Positions 1 through 9,076 of a stretch of DNA of 64,000 nucleotides are shown in pieces (the first letter of the stretch is position 1; every line of letters begins with the position of its first letter). The notes below the pieces were generated by a model that saw nothing but the letters and a program-made list of their open reading frames with translations, was not told where the DNA came from and ran no database searches. The stretch covers positions 1-64,000 of the forward strand of contig SVSH01000001.1 in NCBI GenBank assembly GCA_015064395.1, in the 5' to 3' direction. Source of the stretch: Oscillospiraceae bacterium. Lineage in GTDB: Bacteria; Bacillota; Clostridia; Oscillospirales; CAG-272. Position numbers and translations under genes: made by a program.

Positions 1-3000
1 GCAGCTCGGGCGATTACTATATCGAAATACAAAACCACGGTCTTGCCGATCAAAGACAGATCATGCCCGAGCTGCTTGAACTGGCGCGCGAGTGCGAGCT
101 GCCCCTGGTCGCCACCAACGATTGTCACTATCTGCGCCGCGAGGATGCTTCCACGCAGGCTATTCTCATGTGCATCCAGACGAACACGACGATCGAGGAT
201 GGCCGCCCTATGGGCTTTGAAACGGACGAGTTTTACTACAAATCCACCGAGGAGATGGAGAGGCTGTTTTCCACTCACCCCGAGGCGCTTGAGAACACTG
301 TTTGCATTGCGGAAAAGTGCAACCTGGAGTTGGATTTCTCGGCGGTTCACCTGCCGCATTTCCCCTGCCCGAGAGGCCTGTCCTCGGTGCAATATCTGCG
401 CGAATTGACCGAGGAAGGACTCTCCCGTCGCGAGCGCGAGGGTATGCTTGGCTATGGCAGTAGCGGACAGATGCATTCCATGGAGGAGTATCGCGCCCGC
501 ATGGAATACGAGCTGTCCGTCATCGAGTCGATGGGATACGCCGATTATTTTCTGATCGTGGCCGATTACGTGGGCTTTGCCAAGAGCCGCGGTATTCCCG
601 TCGGTCCCGGACGTGGCTCGGGCGCGGGAAGCCTGGTTGCCTTTTTGCTGGGCATTACCGACGTTGACTCGATTGCATTTGATCTGCTTTTTGAGCGCTT
701 TCTCAATCCCGAGCGAGTCAGCATGCCCGATATTGATATGGACTTTTGCTACAACCGCCGCGAGGAGGTCATCGCCTACGTTATTGACAAATACGGCGCC
801 GATCACGTCAGTCAGATCGTGACCTTTGGTACGCTCGCCGCGCGGGCGGCCATCCGCGACGTGGGACGGGCACTGGGCATGCCCTATAGCGCAGTCGATC
901 CCGTCGCGCGCGCCGTGCCCCAGGAATTGGGCATCACCATCGAAAAAGCCCTTCGTCTGCCGGATCTCAAGGCCCAGTACGAGGAGTCCCATCAGGTGCG
1001 CCGCTTGGTCGATACGGCTATGGCTCTGGAGGGGATGCCCCGCAATATGTCGGTGCACGCCGCCGGTGTTCTCATCACCGAAAAGCCGCTCTTTGATTTT
1101 GTTCCGCTGGCCCTGAGCAACGACGCTGTCGTCAGCCAGTACGATATGGACACCCTCGCGGGACTGGGACTGTTGAAGTTTGACTTTCTGGGCCTGCGCT
1201 ATCTGACCATCTGCCACGATGCCGAGCGGCAAATTCGCGAAAATGAACCCTCCTTCGTTTTGTCGGGCGTATCCCTTTCGGATGCGGCCACGTTTGAACT
1301 GATCTCCCGCGGGGATACGGGTGGCGTCTTTCAGCTGGAGTCGGCCGGCATGCGTCAGATGCTCACCGAGCTGCGTCCCCGCACGCTGGATGACGTTCAG
1401 GCCGCCATCGCCCTGTACCGTCCGGGACCGATGGATTCTATTCCCACCTATATTGAAAACAGCCGCCATCCCGAAAAGATCACCTACGCCACGCCTCAGC
1501 TCAAGCCGATTTTGGAGTCCACTTACGGCTGCGTGGTGTACCAAGAGCAGGTCATGAACATCTTCCGTACCGTAGCAGGATACTCCTTTGGCCACGCCGA
1601 TATCGTGCGCCGCGCCATGTCCAAAAAGAAGGCGGACGTACTGGAGGCGGAGCGGGCAGACTTTGTGTCGGGTGCGGAGAAAAACGGCGTCCCGGCGGCG
1701 GTCGCCAACGAGCTGTTTGACGATATGTCCGACTTTGCCAACTATGCCTTTAACAAGTCGCACGCGGCCTCCTACGCCCTGATCTCTTATCGCACGGCTT
1801 ATCTCAAGGCGCACTATCCCCGCGAATATATGGCGGCACTCTTGACCAGCGTTCTCGGCAACATCCCCAAAACGGGTGAGTACATTGCCGAGTGCCATCA
1901 CCGCGGGATCGCGGTATTCCCCCCGAATATCAACGAGAGCTTTGCCGAATTTCATGCTGACGGCGGTCAGCGCGAGGGCATTCGCTTTGGTCTCCAGGCA
2001 CTGAAAAATATCGGCCGATCCTTTATCGACGCGGTCGTCAGAGAGCGGGAGAGCGGCGGCGCGTTCCGTTCGCTGGATGATTTCATCTCGCGTATGTCCG
2101 GCAGGGAACTCAACAAGCGCCAGCTGGAGGCGCTGATCAAGGCGGGAGCATTCGATGGCCTTGGCGGTATCAACCGCCGCCAGATGCTGTCCTCCTACGA
2201 GAAGATCATGGACCTGTCCCAGGACCGCTCCCGGCGCAACCTGGAGGGGCAGATGGATATGTTTTCCATGGCGATCCCCGTCAAGGAGAGCGCCGCGAGC
2301 ACCGGATATGAATACCCGGACGTTCCCGATTTTTCCCTCAAGGAAAAGCTGCTGCAGGAAAAAGAGGCGGCGGGGATGTACTTCTCGGGGCATATGCTGG
2401 ACAACTATCAAAATCATGTCCGCGCCTTGGGTGTCGGTGCCATTTCCACACTACTCGAGCAGGACGAAACAGGAGCCTTTACCGCCCGCGAGCGCGCACG
2501 CGTTACCTTGGCGGGAACGGTCAACCGTGTGACGCTGAAAACGACCAAAAGTGAGGAGCGCATGGCCTTCTTTACCTTGGAGGACCGCTATGCCGAGATC
2601 GAATGCCTGGTGTTCCCCAAGATCTATCAGAGCTACGGCAGTCTGATTCGTCCCGATGCGGCCATCTGCATCAGGGGAACGGTCTCCTGCCGTGAGAACG
2701 AGGATCCCAAAATCCTAGTGGATCAGATGCTTCCGCTGGTGGATAATGAAAGCTATGTCGAGCCCCCGGTGGTCAGCCAAGTACAGGAAAGTCAAGCAAA
2801 AAAACAACCCCCACAGCCCGCCCGTGAGAGCGTGCAGGGAAAGCAGGGCAAGCTTTATCTGCGTCTGCCCGATAGCCAAGGGACGCTGTATCGCAAAGCC
2901 CTCAACTTAGTGGAGCTGTTTCCGGGACACATCCCCGTCATCTTTTACGACGGCGAGAGCAAGACCTACCGCGCATGGCGCGGCGGCGTTGCCCTGACGG

Positions 3001-3059
3001 ACTATCTGATGGGGCAGTTTACCCGACTCCTGGGCGATGAAAACGTCATATTCAAATAA
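1..3059 (+). CDS. dnaE: DNA polymerase III subunit alpha, 3' part (5' end outside window)
   Basis: This is the replicative DNA polymerase alpha subunit of the DnaE type. The frame is open from base 3, so the start and most of the N-terminal PHP domain lie upstream; 1018 residues are visible. The polymerase core shows the glycine-rich GPGRGSGAGS motif near visible residue 201 and PDIDMDF near 242-248, whose aspartates are the expected metal ligands. Further on are ALYRPGPMDSIPTY, YQEQVMNIF and FNKSHAASYALISY, all conserved in DnaE. A helix-hairpin-helix-like stretch (FGLQALKNIG) follows, then an OB-fold region around residues 830-910 (GTVNRV to ECLVFPKIY). The C-terminal tail after a Gln/Pro-rich linker is weakly conserved. 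The gene ends one base before a strong hairpin terminator and is not linked to the opposite-strand operon that follows. Confidence 0.97.
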   Translation, partial: SSGDYYIEIQNHGLADQRQIMPELLELARECELPLVATNDCHYLRREDASTQAILMCIQTNTTIEDGRPMGFETDEFYYKSTEEMERLFSTHPEALENTVCIAEKCNLELDFSAVHLPHFPCPRGLSSVQYLRELTEEGLSRREREGMLGYGSSGQMHSMEEYRARMEYELSVIESMGYADYFLIVADYVGFAKSRGIPVGPGRGSGAGSLVAFLLGITDVDSIAFDLLFERFLNPERVSMPDIDMDFCYNRREEVIAYVIDKYGADHVSQIVTFGTLAARAAIRDVGRALGMPYSAVDPVARAVPQELGITIEKALRLPDLKAQYEESHQVRRLVDTAMALEGMPRNMSVHAAGVLITEKPLFDFVPLALSNDAVVSQYDMDTLAGLGLLKFDFLGLRYLTICHDAERQIRENEPSFVLSGVSLSDAATFELISRGDTGGVFQLESAGMRQMLTELRPRTLDDVQAAIALYRPGPMDSIPTYIENSRHPEKITYATPQLKPILESTYGCVVYQEQVMNIFRTVAGYSFGHADIVRRAMSKKKADVLEAERADFVSGAEKNGVPAAVANELFDDMSDFANYAFNKSHAASYALISYRTAYLKAHYPREYMAALLTSVLGNIPKTGEYIAECHHRGIAVFPPNINESFAEFHADGGQREGIRFGLQALKNIGRSFIDAVVRERESGGAFRSLDDFISRMSGRELNKRQLEALIKAGAFDGLGGINRRQMLSSYEKIMDLSQDRSRRNLEGQMDMFSMAIPVKESAASTGYEYPDVPDFSLKEKLLQEKEAAGMYFSGHMLDNYQNHVRALGVGAISTLLEQDETGAFTARERARVTLAGTVNRVTLKTTKSEERMAFFTLEDRYAEIECLVFPKIYQSYGSLIRPDAAICIRGTVSCRENEDPKILVDQMLPLVDNESYVEPPVVSQVQESQAKKQPPQPARESVQGKQGKLYLRLPDSQGTLYRKALNLVELFPGHIPVIFYDGESKTYRAWRGGVALTDYLMGQFTRLLGDENVIFK

Positions 3060-3060
3060 G

Positions 3061-3098
3061 AAAAAGAAGCACGTGACCGTGGTCACGTGCTTCTTTTT
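3061..3098. terminator. bidirectional rho-independent terminator
   Basis: Two perfect 18-base arms (3061-3078 and 3081-3098) surround a 2-base GT centre. The A-run on the left and T-run on the right make it work in both directions. It ends dnaE on the plus strand and the long surface/MoxR operon on the minus strand. Confidence 0.93.
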
Positions 3099-3108
3099 GT
3101 TAAGATGA

Positions 3109-6100
3109 TTATTTAACTTTATTGTACTCTTCCAGATAGAAATTGTACATATTCTTGATATCCTCGGGCAGCTTATCCTTGTTGGAAAGTGCATTGTAAG
3201 CCTCGATGGCGGGGGTCATGCAGTTGGTGAAGAACTCAACACGGCCGGGATCTTCGGGATCCATCATATAGGAAACATAGCCGATCTCTGCCTGAAGGAC
3301 GGTTGTGATGAAGGAGGCGATGCTCTCATCATCCTTGGATAGGTGGGAGTGAAGGCTGTCGTAATACAACTGGAAGCCGAACATATAGAAGAGATTTTGC
3401 TCCAGCGGATTCATCGCGCGGAAGTCAGAAAGGATCTGGGTAACCGCGGATGCGCTGATGTACGTGTCGGAAACGTGAGCGCACATCAAGTCGGAAATCT
3501 TGACCATGAACGGGCGGAGTGCCGAATCGGAATACAGCAGCCAGAACAGAACCTCCTGGGGATTCTCCGCCGTGCCCATCGCGATCGTTTTGAAGATCAG
3601 ATTGTTGCAGAAGAAGTCACGGGTTATCGAATAGGCCTGGTCCAGCGTCATGTTGACGTCGTTCAACGGGTGATAGACCGAGAACATGGCGTTGACGGCC
3701 TCGGGCGTGCCCTCCTCAAGCAGATCGGTGTACAACACGTGGGACTTCTCGCACAGCGCGAAGAGCAGGGGGAAGTACGTCTGTCTGGTCTTTTCATCCT
3801 GCGTCGTATCGTTGAACAGCTTTAACACGTCAAAGAAGGAATCAAACGCGTCCTTCAGTTCAAGATAAGTGTCCTTGCTAACACCCAGATCATTCGGTGT
3901 TTCGGTGCGGTTGCAGGTGTTGTAGATGGTAAGATATTTGTTGTAGCAATCGCCCATCATACGGTCGAAGCTGGTGCGGTCCTCGGCACTCATCGCGTTG
4001 TACTGCTGAATCAGCTGTGCCATGCCGTCCTTGAATTCGCTCAGTGCATTTGCTCGGATGCCAACCAGCGCGTACTTCTCAATGGAAGCCAGCAGCAGAC
4101 GGAAGGAATCGCGTGCGCCCTCCGACAGGTTGGCGGCGCCGTAATTGGCCAGCAGGAAGACGAGGGTGTTAGATGTCGTGTCCGTATAATCGAACACCAG
4201 AGCGTTACCGCGGGACTCGTTATAACGGAAGGTCATCGAGCAGATAAAGCCATAGACCTCGGCAGGGGAGAGCGCGGCAAGATCCTTCAGAACAGCGTCA
4301 AACTTAGCGCTCTGCTCCTTGACGTTCATCTTGCCCTCCAGGTAAATGGAGGCGAGCTCTATGTAGGAATCCCACATTTTCTTATAAGCGGCGGATTCCA
4401 GCATGGTGGAGGAGTGATACATATAACCCAGCGCGTGGGGATGCTCCAGGTATTTGAAGGCGAGGGAATCGCCGCCGATGAAATTGTAAATTTCAACGTG
4501 AAGCGGATTGTCGCTGTTCTTGATGCTCTGTGCCAGCTCTGCCGTCTTGTAGTAGTAATACATGAAGCGAGTGGTGTCGTAGAGGTAAGCTGCACCGTCG
4601 GCATTCGTGCCCATGTATTGGAGCTGTGTTGCGCCCTGGCTGATGCAGGTATACCACAGCTGGAGGTCACCGGGCAAGGAAAGCTTCAGACCGTTATCGC
4701 CGTTGATGGTCTCAAAGAAGCTTTGCTTATCCTCTGCTACGTGCAGGTAGTAGGTGTAGATGATCTCAAAGTAATCGTTGCGCTCTCTCCAGGAGGAGAC
4801 GGCGTTGTATACGGCGTTGAAGTTAGGACCGACGTATACCGATGCCGTGATCTTCTTCAGGGTCGTAGCGATCTCGTATTCGTACTGAGACAGCGTTTTC
4901 TCGGTCCAGTCGGCAGGAATGGTGGAGAACGACTCGTGAAGGTTGAGCATGAAGGCGAAGACGCCGGAGTAGAAGTTGAGCTCATCCGCCGTGGGAACCT
5001 TAATGTAATCCTCCAGTTTAGTCTCACCATACAGGATCAGATCAGCGAAATCCTCCTTGATGTGATGGAGAAGCTCGACGTAAACGTTGAATTTCTCCTC
5101 CTCGGAGTCAAAGCGCTCAAGGTTTGCCTTGGTGCTCTCATAATCCTTGGTTATCAAGCTCAGATTGCCTGCTTCGGACAAACGGAAGGTATCCTCGTAG
5201 GTCAGAGCCTCCTCCTTGAACTGTGCCAGCACGTAGACAGCGGCACAGCGCATGACCAGGTTTGTGCTTTCATCATCGATCAGATCCTTTCTTGCCTGGG
5301 TCAGCTTGAAATATTCTCTTGCTGCATCCAGTGCGATCTCGCCAAGCTCGGCAGAAAGGGTGGCATTCTCGTCCTCGAGCGTTACGTCAGCCAGTGCCTT
5401 GGCGGCATCTCTGACAACGGACACGCCGCTGTACAGGATGGAGATCTTGAATTCAAAGGTCTGACCGGCGTAGGTGAAGGTGACGGTCTGCTCGTAAGGC
5501 GTGTCTCTGTTAGCGGAGGTGACGATGGAAGGGTCAAATCCGCTTACCATGGAAAGAGTCAGGGGAACGTAGTTGGAAAGGTCAGAGCCCTCGGCCTTGA
5601 CCGTGAAATAACCGCCCGCCAGCGATAGCTCAGTATCGTGGCTGGAGTATACGGCCTTGCTGGGCTTGGTAAAGGTTACCTGCCCGATGGGGTAGACGGT
5701 GACCTTGAGCTCGGCTTCGTACACCGTGCCCTTGCCGTCGTTATAGACGGCCTTAACGGACGTCTGACCGGCCTTGGAGGAATCGAACGGCTCGATGGTA
5801 ACCAAGTCGCTGTTCAGATTGACCGTAAAGGCGGTGGCGTCGTCCCGGGTGATTTTAAGCTTGCCCTGCGAGGCGTCAAAGGCATCACCGACAAAATACT
5901 CGTTCTTGTAGCCGTCAGCGATCATACGGGCAACGACGGTGACCTCAAAGGTCGTGGTCTGTCCCTCGTAGGTGACGGTAACGGTCTGCTTACCAAGCGT
6001 ATTTTTGTCGTAACCGGTGATGGAAACACCCTCTGCCGTCATGGGAATGGCGGTTTCGGTTCCGCTCACCATCGCGGTAATGACACCGCCCGTCAGATCA

Positions 6101-6258
6101 AGCTCCTGACCCTGCACGTAGGACGTGCGGGGCATCTCGCCTGTCTTGATGGCGATGCCGCTCACCTTAGAGCCGCCGCAGCCCGCGAGCAGCAAAAGGC
6201 TCGCGAGCATGACGAGGCACAGGGACAAGATGAGAAATTTGAATTTACACTTGTTCAT
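3109..6258 (-). CDS. large Ig-like-domain lipoprotein
   Basis: A 1049-residue predicted lipoprotein. The N-terminus has a lysine, a hydrophobic stretch and the lipobox LLAGC with Cys27, so it should be anchored to the outer face of the membrane. Residues about 30-290 hold three successive beta-rich segments resembling bacterial Ig-like group 3 domains; they begin around SYVQGQELDLTGG and YFVGDAFDASQGKL. From about residue 290 to the end there is a long, mostly helical region rich in Tyr, Leu, Asp and Glu that I do not recognise. Ribosome binding site TAGGAAAA precedes ATG. It is the last gene of the MoxR/VWA operon, 14 bases after the LRR lipoprotein, and ends at the shared terminator. The lipoprotein call is firm; the binding role is inferred. 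Confidence 0.85.
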   Translation of the reverse strand: MNKCKFKFLILSLCLVMLASLLLLAGCGGSKVSGIAIKTGEMPRTSYVQGQELDLTGGVITAMVSGTETAIPMTAEGVSITGYDKNTLGKQTVTVTYEGQTTTFEVTVVARMIADGYKNEYFVGDAFDASQGKLKITRDDATAFTVNLNSDLVTIEPFDSSKAGQTSVKAVYNDGKGTVYEAELKVTVYPIGQVTFTKPSKAVYSSHDTELSLAGGYFTVKAEGSDLSNYVPLTLSMVSGFDPSIVTSANRDTPYEQTVTFTYAGQTFEFKISILYSGVSVVRDAAKALADVTLEDENATLSAELGEIALDAAREYFKLTQARKDLIDDESTNLVMRCAAVYVLAQFKEEALTYEDTFRLSEAGNLSLITKDYESTKANLERFDSEEEKFNVYVELLHHIKEDFADLILYGETKLEDYIKVPTADELNFYSGVFAFMLNLHESFSTIPADWTEKTLSQYEYEIATTLKKITASVYVGPNFNAVYNAVSSWRERNDYFEIIYTYYLHVAEDKQSFFETINGDNGLKLSLPGDLQLWYTCISQGATQLQYMGTNADGAAYLYDTTRFMYYYYKTAELAQSIKNSDNPLHVEIYNFIGGDSLAFKYLEHPHALGYMYHSSTMLESAAYKKMWDSYIELASIYLEGKMNVKEQSAKFDAVLKDLAALSPAEVYGFICSMTFRYNESRGNALVFDYTDTTSNTLVFLLANYGAANLSEGARDSFRLLLASIEKYALVGIRANALSEFKDGMAQLIQQYNAMSAEDRTSFDRMMGDCYNKYLTIYNTCNRTETPNDLGVSKDTYLELKDAFDSFFDVLKLFNDTTQDEKTRQTYFPLLFALCEKSHVLYTDLLEEGTPEAVNAMFSVYHPLNDVNMTLDQAYSITRDFFCNNLIFKTIAMGTAENPQEVLFWLLYSDSALRPFMVKISDLMCAHVSDTYISASAVTQILSDFRAMNPLEQNLFYMFGFQLYYDSLHSHLSKDDESIASFITTVLQAEIGYVSYMMDPEDPGRVEFFTNCMTPAIEAYNALSNKDKLPEDIKNMYNFYLEEYNKVK

Positions 6259-6272
6259 ATTGTTTTCCTATC

Positions 6273-9062
6273 TTATTCTGTAGTGGTATCGTTCTGGCTC
6301 CAAACGGTGTATACCGTGGTGCCGACGGGAATGTCCTTCAGTGTTTCTGTCGTGTAAGCAATCTCGGAGGAGTTTGCCGAGAGCGAGAAGCCAAGGAAGG
6401 TGTGGCCGTCTCTGACCGGAGTATTGATAAACTGCTCGGGCAGGAGATTGTCGGGGTTGGTCTCGCCCTTGGTAAAGGAGACGAGATAGGTCTTATCCTC
6501 CGACAGGGTACAGCCGACGACGAGGGGAGCAAAGGAGGAATTCCAGCGCTCGTTCCAGGTAGCGGGGATGGTCTCGGCCTCACAGTAGATGGTAGCAGTG
6601 GTGCCATAGAAGGCGTGCTTGCCAACCGACTCCAGTGTCTCGGGGAGCAGAATGGAGGTCGCGCTTTGCGCGCCGCGGAAGGCGTAGTCGCCGATCCGCT
6701 TGACGCTGGTGGGAATGACCAGCTGTTCCAGAACGTTGCAGCCGTAGAAGGCAAAGTTGTCGATCTCCTCTACTCCCTGGCTGATGGTCAGCGACTCAAG
6801 GGCATTACAGCCGCGGAAGGCGTACTTGCCGATGTAGGTCACGGTGGAGGGGATGGTCAGATCCTTCAGCGACAGGCAGTTGTAGAAGGCGTAATCGGGG
6901 ATAGAGGTCAAGCCGCTTCCGATGGTCAGGCTTCTGAGGTTCTCACACTTGTAGAAGACGCGACTGCCGATGCTGGTGACCGAATCGGGAATGACCAGCT
7001 CGAAAAGTCCCGTGCATCCCTGGAAGGCGCGATCACCGATCGTTTCGACGCCGTTACCAAGGGAAACGATGCCCTGGTAGACTTCGTCGCTGCCCTCAAC
7101 CTTACTCTCGCCAAGGGCCGTACAGCCGTAGAAGGCGTAAGCGCCGATCTCCTTGACGGAGTCGGGAACGGTCACGCCCGTGACCGTCAGACATTTGTAG
7201 AAGGCAGAGCGTCCGATATACTCGGTGCCCTCGGGAATGGTCATCTGTCCGTTTTCACCGAACAGCGCGTAACTACAGCCGTAGAAGGCGTAATCGCCCA
7301 AGGACTTGAGGTTCTTAGGAAGAACTACGGACACCAGAGTTAGTTCCACACATTTGTAGAAAGCGCCGCGGCCGATGTACTCGACCGAGTCAGCAATCAT
7401 AATGGATTGCATCACGGGGATCTTGTTGAAGGCATAGTCGGCAATGCCACGCGTGCCGGCGGCGACCTTGATATCCATAAGACCTGTGCCGGGACCGAGA
7501 TTGGTGCCGACGATCCAACCGTCAACGTAGACAATGCCGTTGGTGTGCTTTTTTGCCAATGCGGTGTCGTTAAACGCGCCCGATCCGATCTTGGTCAGCG
7601 TATCGGGAAGATCCAACTTCTGAAGCATGGTGCATTTGGAGAAGACGTAATCGCCAATGGTCTCCAGCTTCGAGCCCAAGATCAGGTCGGAGAGCTTGAC
7701 GCAGTTTTTGAAGGCGTAGTCGCCAAGAGAGAGAAGGGCATTGTCAAAGGATACGTAGTACAGGATCTCGCATCCGTAGAAGGCGTATTCGCCGACGTAC
7801 CGGATGCCGCTCATCTTCATTTGCTCCAGCATCTTACAACGATAAAAAGCCGAGTCTGCAATGCCGTAAACGTCGGCAGGGATGGTGACCTTTTCCGTCT
7901 CCTTATCCTTGCAGGCGATGTACCAGCCGCCGACGATCACTTCATTTTCAGCGTCATCATACAGCTTGGTATCATAGAATGCACCAGCGCCGATCTTCTG
8001 GACGCCCGTGCCCAGCTCGATCGTATCCAGAGCCTTGCAGAAACGGAAGGCCTGGCTGCCGATGGTGCGGCAGGTGTCGGGCAACGTTACGTTGTTGAGC
8101 ACCTGGCAGTTTCCGAAGGCATAGTCGCAGATATCGATCAGAGACGTGCCGAAGTTGACAGTCGCGAGCGATGCGCAGTTGTAGAAGGCATACGGCTGAA
8201 TGACCTCAAGGGAAGGACCCAGATCAATCGAAGAAAGCAGCTTGCAATCGGAGAAGGCGTATTCCTCGATCAGCTTCAGCGTGGAGGGGATGTTAATGGA
8301 GGTCAGAGACTCGCAGTTGGAGAAGGCGTAAAGCGAAATCGTCTCGACCTTGCTACCCAGCGTTACGGTCTTGAGTCCGGAGCACCAGGAGAAGAGGTAG
8401 GGGGGAAGCGTCGTCAGGGAGTCGGGCAGGGTGATGCTTTCCAGCTGCTTGCAGCTCTGGAAGGCGTGCTCGCCGATCGAGATCACCGACTCGGAGATCG
8501 TGACGGCCTTGAGCTCGGGGCATCGGGCAAATGCGCTGTCGCCAATGGTCTTGACGTACTTGCCGACGGTAAAGGAGGTGAGCTTGTTGCTACCCGAGAG
8601 CGCCTTTTTGCCAATCGAGGTGACCGGCTTGCCGCGGTAGACGTCGTCCATGACGACGTCGCCGCTGGCAAGCCCCAGACCAACCAGCTCATACTCGGTG
8701 TTGTTGTTGATCAGCTTGTAGCGAAGTCCCGATTCCTGCTCTCTGACAAAGGTGTAGGTGATCCACTTGGAATCCTCCGTTTCCTTGCCGTCGCCATTGG
8801 CCTTGAGGCGGATCTCATAGGTGCCGGGATCCAGATTTTCCAATTCGACTTTGTTGTTTTTGGTTGTCTTTTCATATTCCGTCGCCTCAATGACGATGGT
8901 GTAGCTTTTTGCACCCAGAACTCTGTCCCAGGAGAGCGTCAGTGTGTCCTCGTTCAGTTTCAAATTGCCGGGAACGGCAACTGCGTCAGTACAGGATGCC
9001 AAAGACAGGAGGCAAAGCACGCCAATGAGAAGACAAAGCAGTGCGATCGTTATTTTTTTCAT
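6273..9062 (-). CDS. BspA-type leucine-rich-repeat lipoprotein
   Basis: A 929-residue predicted lipoprotein. The signal ends in lipobox LASC with Cys24. Residues about 28-115 resemble a fibronectin type III fold (TLSWDRVLGAKSYTIVIEA). From about residue 130 to 850 there are many LRR_5/BspA-type repeats of 22-24 residues built on patterns such as IGDYAFYGC, LTIPSTVTYIG and ALESLTI. The C-terminus (GHTFLGFSLSANSSEIAYTT to TVYTVW) looks like one InlB B/Listeria-Bacteroides repeat. There is no LPXTG or C-terminal membrane anchor, so the lipid is the only visible attachment. The ribosome binding site GGGAGGTAAGAT sits directly before ATG. It lies 14 bases after the VWA protein gene, inside the MoxR operon. 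The family is associated with protein or host-surface binding; the ligand here is unknown. Confidence 0.93.
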   Translation of the reverse strand: MKKITIALLCLLIGVLCLLSLASCTDAVAVPGNLKLNEDTLTLSWDRVLGAKSYTIVIEATEYEKTTKNNKVELENLDPGTYEIRLKANGDGKETEDSKWITYTFVREQESGLRYKLINNNTEYELVGLGLASGDVVMDDVYRGKPVTSIGKKALSGSNKLTSFTVGKYVKTIGDSAFARCPELKAVTISESVISIGEHAFQSCKQLESITLPDSLTTLPPYLFSWCSGLKTVTLGSKVETISLYAFSNCESLTSINIPSTLKLIEEYAFSDCKLLSSIDLGPSLEVIQPYAFYNCASLATVNFGTSLIDICDYAFGNCQVLNNVTLPDTCRTIGSQAFRFCKALDTIELGTGVQKIGAGAFYDTKLYDDAENEVIVGGWYIACKDKETEKVTIPADVYGIADSAFYRCKMLEQMKMSGIRYVGEYAFYGCEILYYVSFDNALLSLGDYAFKNCVKLSDLILGSKLETIGDYVFSKCTMLQKLDLPDTLTKIGSGAFNDTALAKKHTNGIVYVDGWIVGTNLGPGTGLMDIKVAAGTRGIADYAFNKIPVMQSIMIADSVEYIGRGAFYKCVELTLVSVVLPKNLKSLGDYAFYGCSYALFGENGQMTIPEGTEYIGRSAFYKCLTVTGVTVPDSVKEIGAYAFYGCTALGESKVEGSDEVYQGIVSLGNGVETIGDRAFQGCTGLFELVIPDSVTSIGSRVFYKCENLRSLTIGSGLTSIPDYAFYNCLSLKDLTIPSTVTYIGKYAFRGCNALESLTISQGVEEIDNFAFYGCNVLEQLVIPTSVKRIGDYAFRGAQSATSILLPETLESVGKHAFYGTTATIYCEAETIPATWNERWNSSFAPLVVGCTLSEDKTYLVSFTKGETNPDNLLPEQFINTPVRDGHTFLGFSLSANSSEIAYTTETLKDIPVGTTVYTVWSQNDTTTE

Positions 9063-9076
9063 ATCTTACCTCCCAC